Shown here one piece after another: positions 41,673-48,562 of a stretch of 48,562 nt of DNA (position 1 is the first letter of the stretch; each line of letters begins with the position of its first letter). The translations under genes and the position numbers were made by a program. The stretch is from the NCBI RefSeq assembly GCF_028868675.1, contig NZ_JAGWUA010000011.1, positions 1-48,562 on the forward strand. Direction: 5' to 3'. The notes below the pieces were generated by a model. It was given only the letters and a program-made list of their open reading frames with translations, was not told the DNA's origin and ran no database searches. The stretch comes from Bradyrhizobium sp. (lineage in GTDB: Bacteria; Pseudomonadota; Alphaproteobacteria; Rhizobiales; Xanthobacteraceae).

Positions 41673-42515
41673 ATGTCGACATCCGCAGCCCTCAGCAAGC
41701 CCGTCGAGACACAACCGGACCTCGCCGCCGTCAAGCAGCGCCAGCATGGCGCGTGGTCCTCGGGCGACTACGCCGTCGTCGGCACCACCTTGCAGATCGT
41801 CGGCGAGCAGCTCTGCGAGGCGCTCGACCTGCGGTCGGGAGCCAGGGTGCTGGACGTCGCCGCCGGCAACGGCAATGCGACGCTTGCGGCAGCGCGGCGC
41901 TGGTGCGAGGTGACGTCGACCGACTACGTGCCGGCCCTGCTCGAGCGGGGGCGCGAGCGAGCGGCGGCCGAGCGTCTCACCATCGAGTTTCGCGAGGCGG
42001 ACGCCGAGGCGCTGCCGTTCGCGGATGCGAGCTTCGATACGGTGACGTCGACCTTCGGCGTGATGTTCACCCCGGACCAGGACAAGGCGGCTTCCGAGCT
42101 CGCGCGGGTCTGCAAGCCGGGCGGCAAGATCGGTCTCGCCAACTGGACGCCGCAAGGCTTCATCGGCCAGCTCTTCAAGACGATCGGCCGGCATCTGCCG
42201 CCGCCGTCCGGCGTGAGGTCGCCGGCGCTGTGGGGCACCAAGGCGCGGCTGGAGGAGATGTTCGGCCGGACGGCATCCGAGATCGTCGCCGAGCCCAGGA
42301 TGTTCGTGTTCCGCTATCGCTCGCCGGAGCACTGGCTCGAAATCTTCAAGAGCTATTACGGCCCGACGCTGAAGGCGTTCGCGGCGCTCGATGCCGGCGG
42401 CCAGGTGGCGCTACGGCGCGACGTGCTGGCGCTGCTCGGCGAATTCAACCGCGCCGCGGACGGCACGGTGGCGGTGCACGCCGAATATCTCGAAGCCGTC
42501 ATCGTCAGGCGCTGA
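41673..42515 (+). CDS. Class I SAM-dependent methyltransferase
   Basis: The protein has 280 residues. Of two ATGs (41667, 41673) the second is spaced six bases from AAGGGAG and is chosen. Motif I is VLDVAAGNGNATLAAAR; EADAEALPFADASFDTV and LARVCKPGGKIGLANW are motifs II-III of UbiE/Methyltransf_11-type enzymes. The C-terminal part (SPEHWLEIFKSYYGP) resembles small-molecule methyltransferases. The substrate is unknown. The divergent winged-helix regulator suggests inducible expression. Confidence 0.85.
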   Translation: MSTSAALSKPVETQPDLAAVKQRQHGAWSSGDYAVVGTTLQIVGEQLCEALDLRSGARVLDVAAGNGNATLAAARRWCEVTSTDYVPALLERGRERAAAERLTIEFREADAEALPFADASFDTVTSTFGVMFTPDQDKAASELARVCKPGGKIGLANWTPQGFIGQLFKTIGRHLPPPSGVRSPALWGTKARLEEMFGRTASEIVAEPRMFVFRYRSPEHWLEIFKSYYGPTLKAFAALDAGGQVALRRDVLALLGEFNRAADGTVAVHAEYLEAVIVRR

Positions 42516-42539
42516 GTCGCAGCGATCTACGTCGGCGCG

Positions 42540-42557
42540 GGCCGGAGGGCTCCGGCC
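42540..42557. terminator. Hairpin between methyltransferase and aminotransferase
   Basis: GGCCGGA (42540-42546), loop GGGC, TCCGGCC (42551-42557) lies between the two convergent stops. It has no T-tract, so it is only a candidate terminator. Confidence 0.45.
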
Positions 42558-42574
42558 TGCCCTGACCTGCGCGC

Positions 42575-43921
42575 TCACGCCACCGCGCGGATGACCTTGC
42601 CGACCTTGTCCATGATCTCGCCGATCTGGTCCTCGGAGATGATCAGGGGCGGCGTCAGCGCCAGCGTGTCGCCGGCGATGCGCAGCATCATGTCGTTGTC
42701 GAAGAAGGCGCTGCACATCGCGTCATAGCCGCGCTTGCCCACGGCGTCGGCGCGCGGCGCGAGGTCGATGCCCGCGGTCAGGCCCACGGTGCGGATGTCG
42801 GCGACGTTGGGCAGGCCCTTCAGCGACATCACGGCGTCGGCGAATTTCGGCTCCAGCGCGCGTGCGCGCTCGAACAGCTTTTCGTCGCGGTAGACGTCGA
42901 GGGTGGCAAGGCCGGCCGCGCAGGCAATCGGATGCGCGGAGTAAGTGTAGCCGTGGGTGAACTCGACCATGTGCTCGGGGCCGGTCATGAACGCGTCGTG
43001 GATGGTGTCGCGCACCAGCACGCCGCCCATTGGAGCCGCGCCGTTGGTGATGCCCTTGGCGAAGGTCAGCATGTCGGGCAGCACGCCGTAGCGCTCGGCG
43101 GCGAAGGCGTAGCCGAGCCGGCCGTAGCCCGTGATGACCTCGTCGAAGATCAGGAGGATACCGTGCTTCTGGGTGATCTCGCGCAGCCGCTTGAGATAGC
43201 CCTTCGGCGCCGGCAGCACGCCGGTCGATCCCGCCATCGGCTCGACGATGACGGCGGCGATGGTGTTGGCGCCGTGCAGGGCGACGAGGTTCTCGAGCTC
43301 GTCGGCGAAATGCGCGCCGTAGTCCGGCTCGCCCTTGGTGAAGGCCTGCTTCTCGCGGTCGTAGGTCGCCGGCAGATGATCGACGCCGGACAAGAGCGTG
43401 CCGAACAGCTTTCGGTTGTTGACGATGCCGCCGACCGAGGTGCCGCCGAAGCCGACGCCGTGATAGCCGCGCACACGGCCGATCAGGCGGGTGCGCGAGC
43501 CCTGGCCGTTGATCTGGTGATAGGCGAGCGCGATCTTCAGCGCGGTGTCGGCGGCTTCCGAGCCGGAGTTGCAGAAGAAGACGTGGTCGAGCCCGTCGGG
43601 CGCGAGTTCGGCGATGCGGCTGGCGAGCTCGAAGGCCTGGGGAATGCCGAACTGGAACGGCGGCGCGTAGTCCAGCGTCTCCGCCGATTTGGCGATCGCG
43701 GCCGAAATCTGCGTCCGGCCGTGGCCGGCATTGGTGCACCACATGCCCGAGGCGGCATCGATGATCTTGCGGCCATCGACGGTGATGTAGTGCATGTCCT
43801 TGGCGCCGGCGAGCAGCCGCGGCGCCTTCTTGAAGGCACGGTTGGCGGTGAACGGCATCCAATGCGCGGCGAGATCGTTCGGAACATTGACGTTGGAAGG
43901 GCGGGCGCTCTTGTCCAGCAT
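42575..43921 (-). CDS. Class III aminotransferase (omega-amino acid:pyruvate type)
   Basis: The protein has 448 residues. ATG at 43921 is 5 bases after AGAGG. The class III set is complete: FCNSGSEAADTALKIA (PLP phosphate), GYHGVGFGG, LLIFDEVITGYGR (Asp) and TFAKGITNGAAPMGG with the PLP Lys. The start AAHWMPFTANRAFKKAPRLL is typical of beta-alanine/omega-amino acid-pyruvate transaminases. It likely moves the amino group of beta-alanine, GABA or a diamine to pyruvate. It follows prmB on the same strand by 127 bases and is probably a separate unit. The exact substrate is open. Confidence 0.88.
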   Translation of the reverse strand: MLDKSARPSNVNVPNDLAAHWMPFTANRAFKKAPRLLAGAKDMHYITVDGRKIIDAASGMWCTNAGHGRTQISAAIAKSAETLDYAPPFQFGIPQAFELASRIAELAPDGLDHVFFCNSGSEAADTALKIALAYHQINGQGSRTRLIGRVRGYHGVGFGGTSVGGIVNNRKLFGTLLSGVDHLPATYDREKQAFTKGEPDYGAHFADELENLVALHGANTIAAVIVEPMAGSTGVLPAPKGYLKRLREITQKHGILLIFDEVITGYGRLGYAFAAERYGVLPDMLTFAKGITNGAAPMGGVLVRDTIHDAFMTGPEHMVEFTHGYTYSAHPIACAAGLATLDVYRDEKLFERARALEPKFADAVMSLKGLPNVADIRTVGLTAGIDLAPRADAVGKRGYDAMCSAFFDNDMMLRIAGDTLALTPPLIISEDQIGEIMDKVGKVIRAVA

Positions 43922-44048
43922 GGGAGCCTCTTGGCAGTTTGGGATCGGCATCTTGTGCGGAGGCTACCAGTTTCGGCAGCCGGCGTGAACGTGGCGGCGT
44001 TCATGATTGCGCCGCCGGTCATGCAGAATTGAACGGCGGCTGCCGCCT

Positions 44049-45002
44049 TCAGCCGAGATCGGCGGCCGAGATCCAGAACACCTCGCCCTCCGAGTCCTCG
44101 GTGTCGAGCCAGAGCAGCGGCAGGGCGGGGAACGCCTCTTCGAGGAGCTCGCGGCCGCGGCCGATCTCGCACAGCAGGCCGCCGTCGGGGGTGAGGTGAT
44201 CGGGCGCGTCCTGCAGGATGCGACGCACGACATCCAGCCCGTCGGCGCCGCCGTCGAAGGCCAGTTTTGGCTCGGCCCGGCATTCCGGCGGCAGCGACGC
44301 CATGCCTTCAGCGTCGACATAGGGCGGATTGGTGATGATCAGGTCGTAGCGCGCGTTGCCCAGCGGCGCAAAGAGGTCGCCGCGGTGGAGCGTGACGCGA
44401 TCCTCAAGCCCGTGGTCCGCGACGTTGCGTGCCGCGACCTCGATCGCGCCCCTGGCGACGTCGACGGCGTCGACTTGCGCGTTCGGGAAATGATGCGCGG
44501 CGAGGATCGCAAGGCACCCCGAGCCGGTGCAGAGGTCGAGCACGCGCTCGATCGCCGCGGGATCGTCGATCAGCGAGCCGCCTTCGCCACCGAGATGCGA
44601 ATCCAGCAGTTCGCCGACGAAGGAGCGCGGCACGATGACGCGCTCGTCGACGTAGAAGGGCAGGCCGCGCATGTAGATCTTGTTGACGAGATAGGCGGCC
44701 GGCTTTCGCGTGGCGACGCGCCTGCCGATCAGGTCGAGGATCACCTTGGCCTCCGCCGCGGTGACGCGGGCATTGGCAAAGATTTCGAACTGGTCGGGAT
44801 GAAGATGCAGGGCCTCGCAGACCAGGAACGCCGCCTCGGCCACGGGGTCGGTGGTGCCGTGGGCGAAGGCGATCCTCGCCTCGACGAAGCGGCTCACCGC
44901 ATAGCGGACGAAGTCGAGCAGCGTGACGAGCTCGCCGCGGCCGACTGCGGCAGGCCTTGGCGCGGTGCGGCCGCGCCCAGCCCCCTTGGATGCTCTTGCC
45001 AT
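44049..45002 (-). CDS. prmB: Ribosomal protein L3 glutamine methyltransferase
   Basis: The protein has 317 residues. Its ATG shares a base with the moaE stop (TGATG). The N-terminal helical part (about 20-110) holds LLDFVRYAVSRFVEARI and YLVNKIYMRGLPFYVDERV, followed by PRSFVGELLD. The SAM loop is VLDLCTGSGCLAILAA and the catalytic IITNPPYVDAEGM. PRSF and the length favour PrmB over PrmC (HemK). It methylates a Gln of ribosomal protein L3. It is last of the uvrC-pgsA-moaD-moaE-prmB series. Confidence 0.9.
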   Translation of the reverse strand: MARASKGAGRGRTAPRPAAVGRGELVTLLDFVRYAVSRFVEARIAFAHGTTDPVAEAAFLVCEALHLHPDQFEIFANARVTAAEAKVILDLIGRRVATRKPAAYLVNKIYMRGLPFYVDERVIVPRSFVGELLDSHLGGEGGSLIDDPAAIERVLDLCTGSGCLAILAAHHFPNAQVDAVDVARGAIEVAARNVADHGLEDRVTLHRGDLFAPLGNARYDLIITNPPYVDAEGMASLPPECRAEPKLAFDGGADGLDVVRRILQDAPDHLTPDGGLLCEIGRGRELLEEAFPALPLLWLDTEDSEGEVFWISAADLG

Positions 45003-45469
45003 CAGGATTTGGTCCAGCGTTCGAGGGCCTGGTCGTCGCGGGCATGAGCCTCGACCCAGCCGGTCCCGATCGGGCTCTCTTCCTTCTTCCAGAACGGCGC
45101 GCTGGTCTTCAAATAGTCCATCAGGAACTCGGCGGCCTGGAACGCGGCCTGCCGGTGCACCGATGCAGTCAGCACCAGCACGATGTTCTCGCCCGGCGTG
45201 AGCCGGCCGACGCGGTGGATGACCGTGACGCCGTGGAGCGGCCAGCGCGCCACCGCCTCGTCGACGTGCCGCCCGATCTCCTCCTCCGCCATGCCGGGAT
45301 AATGTTCGAGCGTCAGCGCGGCGATTTTCGCATCCTGCTTGTCGCCGCGGCAGATGCCGGAAAAGCTCACGACCGCGCCGATGTCGGTGCGGCTTGCCGT
45401 CAGCGCCGCGATCTCGCGTGCGATGTCGAAATCGGCGTTCTGGATGCGGATGGTGACGGGGCAGCTCAT
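45002..45469 (-). CDS. moaE: Molybdopterin synthase catalytic subunit
   Basis: The protein has 155 residues. Key segments are GAVVSFSGICRGDK, LEHYPGMAEEEI, HRVGRLTPGENIVLV and DYLKTSAPFWKKE with the catalytic Lys. MoaE, with two MoaD, converts precursor Z (cPMP) into molybdopterin by adding sulfur. It lies 14 bases after moaD and is fused by overlap to prmB. The other moa/mog genes are not in the window. Confidence 0.95.
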   Translation of the reverse strand: MSCPVTIRIQNADFDIAREIAALTASRTDIGAVVSFSGICRGDKQDAKIAALTLEHYPGMAEEEIGRHVDEAVARWPLHGVTVIHRVGRLTPGENIVLVLTASVHRQAAFQAAEFLMDYLKTSAPFWKKEESPIGTGWVEAHARDDQALERWTKS

Positions 45470-45483
45470 GCGCTTGCGCAGCC

Positions 45484-45735
45484 CTAGCCGCCGGTCATCG
45501 GCGGGAAGAACGCGATCTCGCGCGCGCCGGCGATCGCGGCATCCGGCCTGACATGGGCATGGTCGATCGCGGCGCGGATCACCTTCGGCGTCTCGAAGGC
45601 ATGGGCGTAGGTCTCGCCCCGGCCGGACAGCCAGGCGATCAGGTCCTCCACGGTGCGCACGCTCGCCGGCGGCTCGATCGTCTCCTCGGCCTTGCCGACG
45701 CGCTCGCGCACCCAGGCGAAGTACTTCACCTTCAT
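45484..45735 (-). CDS. moaD: Molybdopterin synthase sulfur carrier subunit
   Basis: The protein has 83 residues. ATG at 45735 overlaps the pgsA stop (ATGA). It is a ubiquitin-like protein ending FFPPMTGG; the C-terminal Gly-Gly carries the thiocarboxylate sulfur. MKVKYFAWVRERVGKAEE is the family start; the frame extends upstream into pgsA without meaning. It works with MoaE directly downstream. Confidence 0.95.
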   Translation of the reverse strand: MKVKYFAWVRERVGKAEETIEPPASVRTVEDLIAWLSGRGETYAHAFETPKVIRAAIDHAHVRPDAAIAGAREIAFFPPMTGG

Positions 45736-46310
45736 CCCTCGTCCTCCTTGATGAGGTGATGGATGCCGGCGCGGAAATAGTCGTAGCCCGTATAGATCGT
45801 GACCAGCGCCGAGGCCCACAGCAGCAACAGGCCGATCTGCGTCACGACCGGAACCACCATGTCACCGGCCTCGCCCGCGAGCAGGAAACCGATCGCGACC
45901 AGCTGCACCGTGGTCTTCCACTTGGCGAGCTTGGTCACGGGCACGCTGACGCGCAGCGCCGCCAGATATTCCCTCAAGCCCGAGACCAGGATCTCGCGGC
46001 ACAGGATCACGATCGCGGCCCACAGCGTCCAGCCGTGGATGATGCCGTCGGCGGCCAGCATCAGGAGGCAGGAGGCGACCAGCAGCTTGTCGGCGATGGG
46101 GTCGAGCATCCGCCCGAACGCCGATTGCTGGTTCCAGATCCGGGCATAGTAGCCGTCAAGGTAATCCGTCACCCCCGCCGCGATGAAGATGGCGACCGCC
46201 ACCCAGCGCAGCCAGAGCGGCCCGTTCAGGATCGACTGGGCGTAGATGCAGCCGACCACCACCGGGATCGCCGCGATCCGGGCGTATGTCAGGATGTTCG
46301 GAAGGGACAT
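45732..46310 (-). CDS. pgsA: CDP-diacylglycerol-glycerol-3-phosphate 3-phosphatidyltransferase
   Basis: The protein has 192 residues. ATG at 46310 has AGGAG upstream; the frame extends 45 codons further without resemblance. The CDP-alcohol transferase motif is complete: Asp49, Asp52, Gly53, Ala56, Arg57, Gly66, Asp70 and Asp74 in DYLDGYYARIW and FGRMLDPIADK. Four to five membrane helices are present. It makes phosphatidylglycerol phosphate, precursor of phosphatidylglycerol and cardiolipin. It precedes moaD with a 4-base overlap, and follows uvrC by 147 bases. Confidence 0.95.
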   Translation of the reverse strand: MSLPNILTYARIAAIPVVVGCIYAQSILNGPLWLRWVAVAIFIAAGVTDYLDGYYARIWNQQSAFGRMLDPIADKLLVASCLLMLAADGIIHGWTLWAAIVILCREILVSGLREYLAALRVSVPVTKLAKWKTTVQLVAIGFLLAGEAGDMVVPVVTQIGLLLLWASALVTIYTGYDYFRAGIHHLIKEDEG

Positions 46311-46457
46311 CGAACTCCTGGTTGAGCCTTTGGCGTCCCCTCGTGTCGTGGCGATGTTCATCCGTTCTACCAATACCGCTGCGGCATGAAGGTCAACCGT
46401 TGCGGCCCCCAATGCGGGCCGGAGGCGACGTCCATATGACCGCATTCCCCCGTTAGT

Positions 46458-48527
46458 TCACCCCGGCTGGGGATGAAAATACTCGAAAATCTTGCGCGCG
46501 CTCTCGGCGCTGACCCCCGGAACCTTGCCGAGATCGGCGATCGAGGCCCGTTCGATCTCCTTCAGGGTTCCGAAATGGTGCAGCAACGCACGTTTGCGTG
46601 ACGGGCCGATGCCCGGAATCTCCTGCAGGCCCGCCTCGCGGATGTCCTTCTTGCGCAGCTTGCGGTGCGAGCCGATGACGAAGCGGTGGGCCTCGTCCCG
46701 CAACCGCTGAATGAAGTACAGCACGGGGTCGCGCGGCTCGAGCTTGATCGCCTCGCGGTCCGGCATGAACAGGGTCTCGCGGCCCGCGTCGCGATCGGGT
46801 CCCTTGGCGACCGCCATCAGCGACACCTGGCTCAGCCCGAGCGCGCCGAAGATCTCCCGGGTCGCATTGAGCTGGCCGCGGCCGCCATCGATGATGACGA
46901 GATCGGGCCATTGCGGGAAGTCGTCGTCGCTCGCCTTGTCAATCGTCTTGCCGCTCGCCTCCTCGGGCGGGTTGAGCAGCCGCTTGAAGCGGCGCTGCAG
47001 CACCTCGCGCATCATGGCGTAGTCGTCGCCGGGCGTCAGTCCCTCGGAGCGGATGTTGAACTTGCGGTACTGGTTCTTCACGAAGCCATCGGGGCCGGCG
47101 ACGATCATGGCGCCGACCGCATTGGTGCCCTGGATGTGGCTGTTGTCGTAGACCTCGATCCGCTTCGGCCGCTGCGGCAGCGCAAGCGTCGTCGCCATCG
47201 CCTCGAGCAGGCGGCTCTGCGTCGCGGTGTCGGCGAGCTTGCGCCCGAGCGCCTCGCGCGCATTGGTCAGCGCATGCGCGACCAGCTCCTTCTTCTCGCC
47301 GCGCTTGGGGACGGAGACCTCGACCTTGCGGCCGGCCTTGATCGCCAGGGCATTGGCGAGCAGCTCGCTCTCCTCGATCTCGTGCGACAGCAGGACGATC
47401 CTTGGCGGCGGCTTGTCGTCGTAGAACTGCGCCAGGAACGAGCCCAGCACCTCCTCCGGCGTAAAAGTCTTCTCGGCGCGCGGGAAATAGGCGCGGTTGC
47501 CCCAGTTCTGCCCGGTGCGGAAGAAGAACACCTCGACGCAGGAGAAGCCGCCTTCCTGGTGGATGGCGAACACGTCGGCCTCCTCGACCGTGCGCGGATT
47601 GATGCCCTGCTGCGACTGGATCGCCGAGAGTGCCGCGAGCCGGTCGCGGTAGAGCGCCGCGCGTTCGAATTCGAGCTCGGAGGAGGCCTTCTCCATCTCG
47701 GCCGCCAGCTCCTGCTTCACCAGATGGCTGCGGCCGGAGAGGAAGTCGGTGGCCTCGCGCACCAGCGTCGCATAGCCCTGGAAGTCGATCTCGCGGGTGC
47801 AGGGCCCGGCGCAGCGGCGGATCTGGTAGAGCAGGCAGGGGCGGGTGCGGCTCTCGAAGAACGAATCGGTGCAGGAGCGGATCAGGAAGGCGCGCTGCAG
47901 CGCCGTGATGGTGCGATTGACGGCGCCGGCGGAAGCGAACGGCCCGAAATAGCGCCCGGGCCGCGTCTGCGCGCCACGATGTTTCAGGATCTGCGGCGCC
48001 CAGTGGTCGCCGGTGATCAGGATATAGGGAAACGATTTGTCGTCGCGCAGTTGCACGTTGAAGCGCGGCCGGAGCTGCTTGATCAGATTGGCTTCCAGCA
48101 GCAGCGCCTCGGTCTCCGTCGTGGTCGAGACGATCTCGACCGTGACGGTCGCCGCGATCATGCGCAGGATGCGCGCCGGCTGCGGCGCACCGGCCCGCGC
48201 GTAGTTGGAGAGGCGCTTCCTGACGTTCTTGGCCTTGCCGACATAGAGCACGTCGCCGTTCGCGTTCAGCATGCGATAGACGCCGGGCGAGGTCGGGGCG
48301 AGCCGCACCGCGCGCTCGATCGCGGCATGCCCCGTGGCCAGCGGACCTTCGCCGACCGCGCCGGTCTCCTCCAGCAGATCCGGCAGCTGCGGCTCCTCCT
48401 CGTCCTCGCCGCCATTGGTGGCGGGATCGACGTCCGGCAGCGCCGGCTCCTGCGCCTCCGGCAACGCGCGGCGGCGCGGTCTGGGCGCGTGCGGGCCATC
48501 CGGGTTGTCGGTGGAATCGGAATTCAT
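46458..48527 (-). CDS. uvrC: Excinuclease ABC subunit C
   Basis: The protein has 689 residues. The GIY-YIG nuclease domain (about 78-160) has [20 protein letters not shown], then a Cys-rich region with [13 protein letters not shown], a UVR motif around 255-290, the RNase H-like nuclease with [15 protein letters not shown] and [10 protein letters not shown], and a C-terminal helix-hairpin-helix. It makes both incisions at lesions marked by UvrAB. The first 65 residues are a Pro/Glu/Asp-rich extension ([24 protein letters not shown]) longer than in E. coli. ATG at 48527 has no clear ribosome site, so a later start is not excluded. Confidence 0.96.
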   Translation of the reverse strand: MNSDSTDNPDGPHAPRPRRRALPEAQEPALPDVDPATNGGEDEEEPQLPDLLEETGAVGEGPLATGHAAIERAVRLAPTSPGVYRMLNANGDVLYVGKAKNVRKRLSNYARAGAPQPARILRMIAATVTVEIVSTTTETEALLLEANLIKQLRPRFNVQLRDDKSFPYILITGDHWAPQILKHRGAQTRPGRYFGPFASAGAVNRTITALQRAFLIRSCTDSFFESRTRPCLLYQIRRCAGPCTREIDFQGYATLVREATDFLSGRSHLVKQELAAEMEKASSELEFERAALYRDRLAALSAIQSQQGINPRTVEEADVFAIHQEGGFSCVEVFFFRTGQNWGNRAYFPRAEKTFTPEEVLGSFLAQFYDDKPPPRIVLLSHEIEESELLANALAIKAGRKVEVSVPKRGEKKELVAHALTNAREALGRKLADTATQSRLLEAMATTLALPQRPKRIEVYDNSHIQGTNAVGAMIVAGPDGFVKNQYRKFNIRSEGLTPGDDYAMMREVLQRRFKRLLNPPEEASGKTIDKASDDDFPQWPDLVIIDGGRGQLNATREIFGALGLSQVSLMAVAKGPDRDAGRETLFMPDREAIKLEPRDPVLYFIQRLRDEAHRFVIGSHRKLRKKDIREAGLQEIPGIGPSRKRALLHHFGTLKEIERASIADLGKVPGVSAESARKIFEYFHPQPG

Positions 48528-48562
48528 GAGGCAAATTTAGGGGCTGGCGGCGCCGATTTGAA

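Noticed and set aside
1..48562. CRISPR array, prophage, insertion sequence, tRNA or rRNA genes
   Set aside because: No spaced repeat array, transposase, integrase, phage structural gene or cloverleaf-like sequence was found by reading; intergenic gaps are mostly under 300 bases.

Overview
The window looks like a chromosomal core segment from a Bradyrhizobium-type alphaproteobacterium (Nitrobacteraceae). The evidence is uniformly high GC, frequent GTG and TTG starts, families typical of this group (DUF6101, DUF4170, DUF2093, a CheZ of the alphaproteobacterial kind), a hydrolase close to the Rhodopseudomonas palustris fluoroacetate dehalogenase, and several palindromic intergenic repeats common in these genomes. 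The organism is inferred from remembered family resemblance, not from a search. I see no insertion sequence, prophage, CRISPR array, tRNA or rRNA.

Left part (1-11.4 kb): the 5' end of a groES gene under a CIRCE operator; a small lipoprotein; CheZ; an L,D-transpeptidase; a DUF2076 protein; an overlapping pair of polyprenyl-phosphate glycosyltransferase and YdjC-type deacetylase; hisZ-hisG; rsmE; a secreted Cys-containing protein coupled to ubiA; and DUF6101.

Centre-left (11.4-18.5 kb): a plus-strand run of pmbA, a CysQ/inositol-monophosphatase-like gene, DUF4170, a DUF374 acyltransferase, waaA and lpxK. Most junctions overlap, so this is a Kdo/lipid A operon with small proteins of unknown function inside or beside it. 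DUF2093 and a hydrolase with an Ala in the nucleophile position follow.

Centre (18.6-32 kb): xseA, purD, a complete fluoroacetate-dehalogenase-like enzyme, tadA, a pseudouridine synthase with a 310-residue Arg/Asp-rich disordered head, rsmD, mutL, arfB, a pair of M16 proteins (one with and one without the zinc motif) and an exported protein of unknown function.

Right part (32-48.5 kb): lspA-ileS-ribF, an orphan CheY, a HAD protein with a degenerate EAL (TipF-like) protein, a winged-helix/TPR regulator divergent from a methyltransferase, an omega-aminotransferase, and a run of uvrC, pgsA, moaD, moaE and prmB.

The window is mostly housekeeping: envelope biogenesis, translation quality, DNA repair, histidine/purine/ubiquinone/molybdopterin synthesis, and scattered chemotaxis and flagellar regulators. 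The items most worth follow-up are the glycosyltransferase-deacetylase pair (a possible amino-sugar lipid A modification), long-form HisG together with HisZ, the Ala-for-nucleophile hydrolase, the short leader ORF with an internal 24-bp duplication in front of pmbA, and the operator-like repeats between the winged-helix regulator and the methyltransferase.
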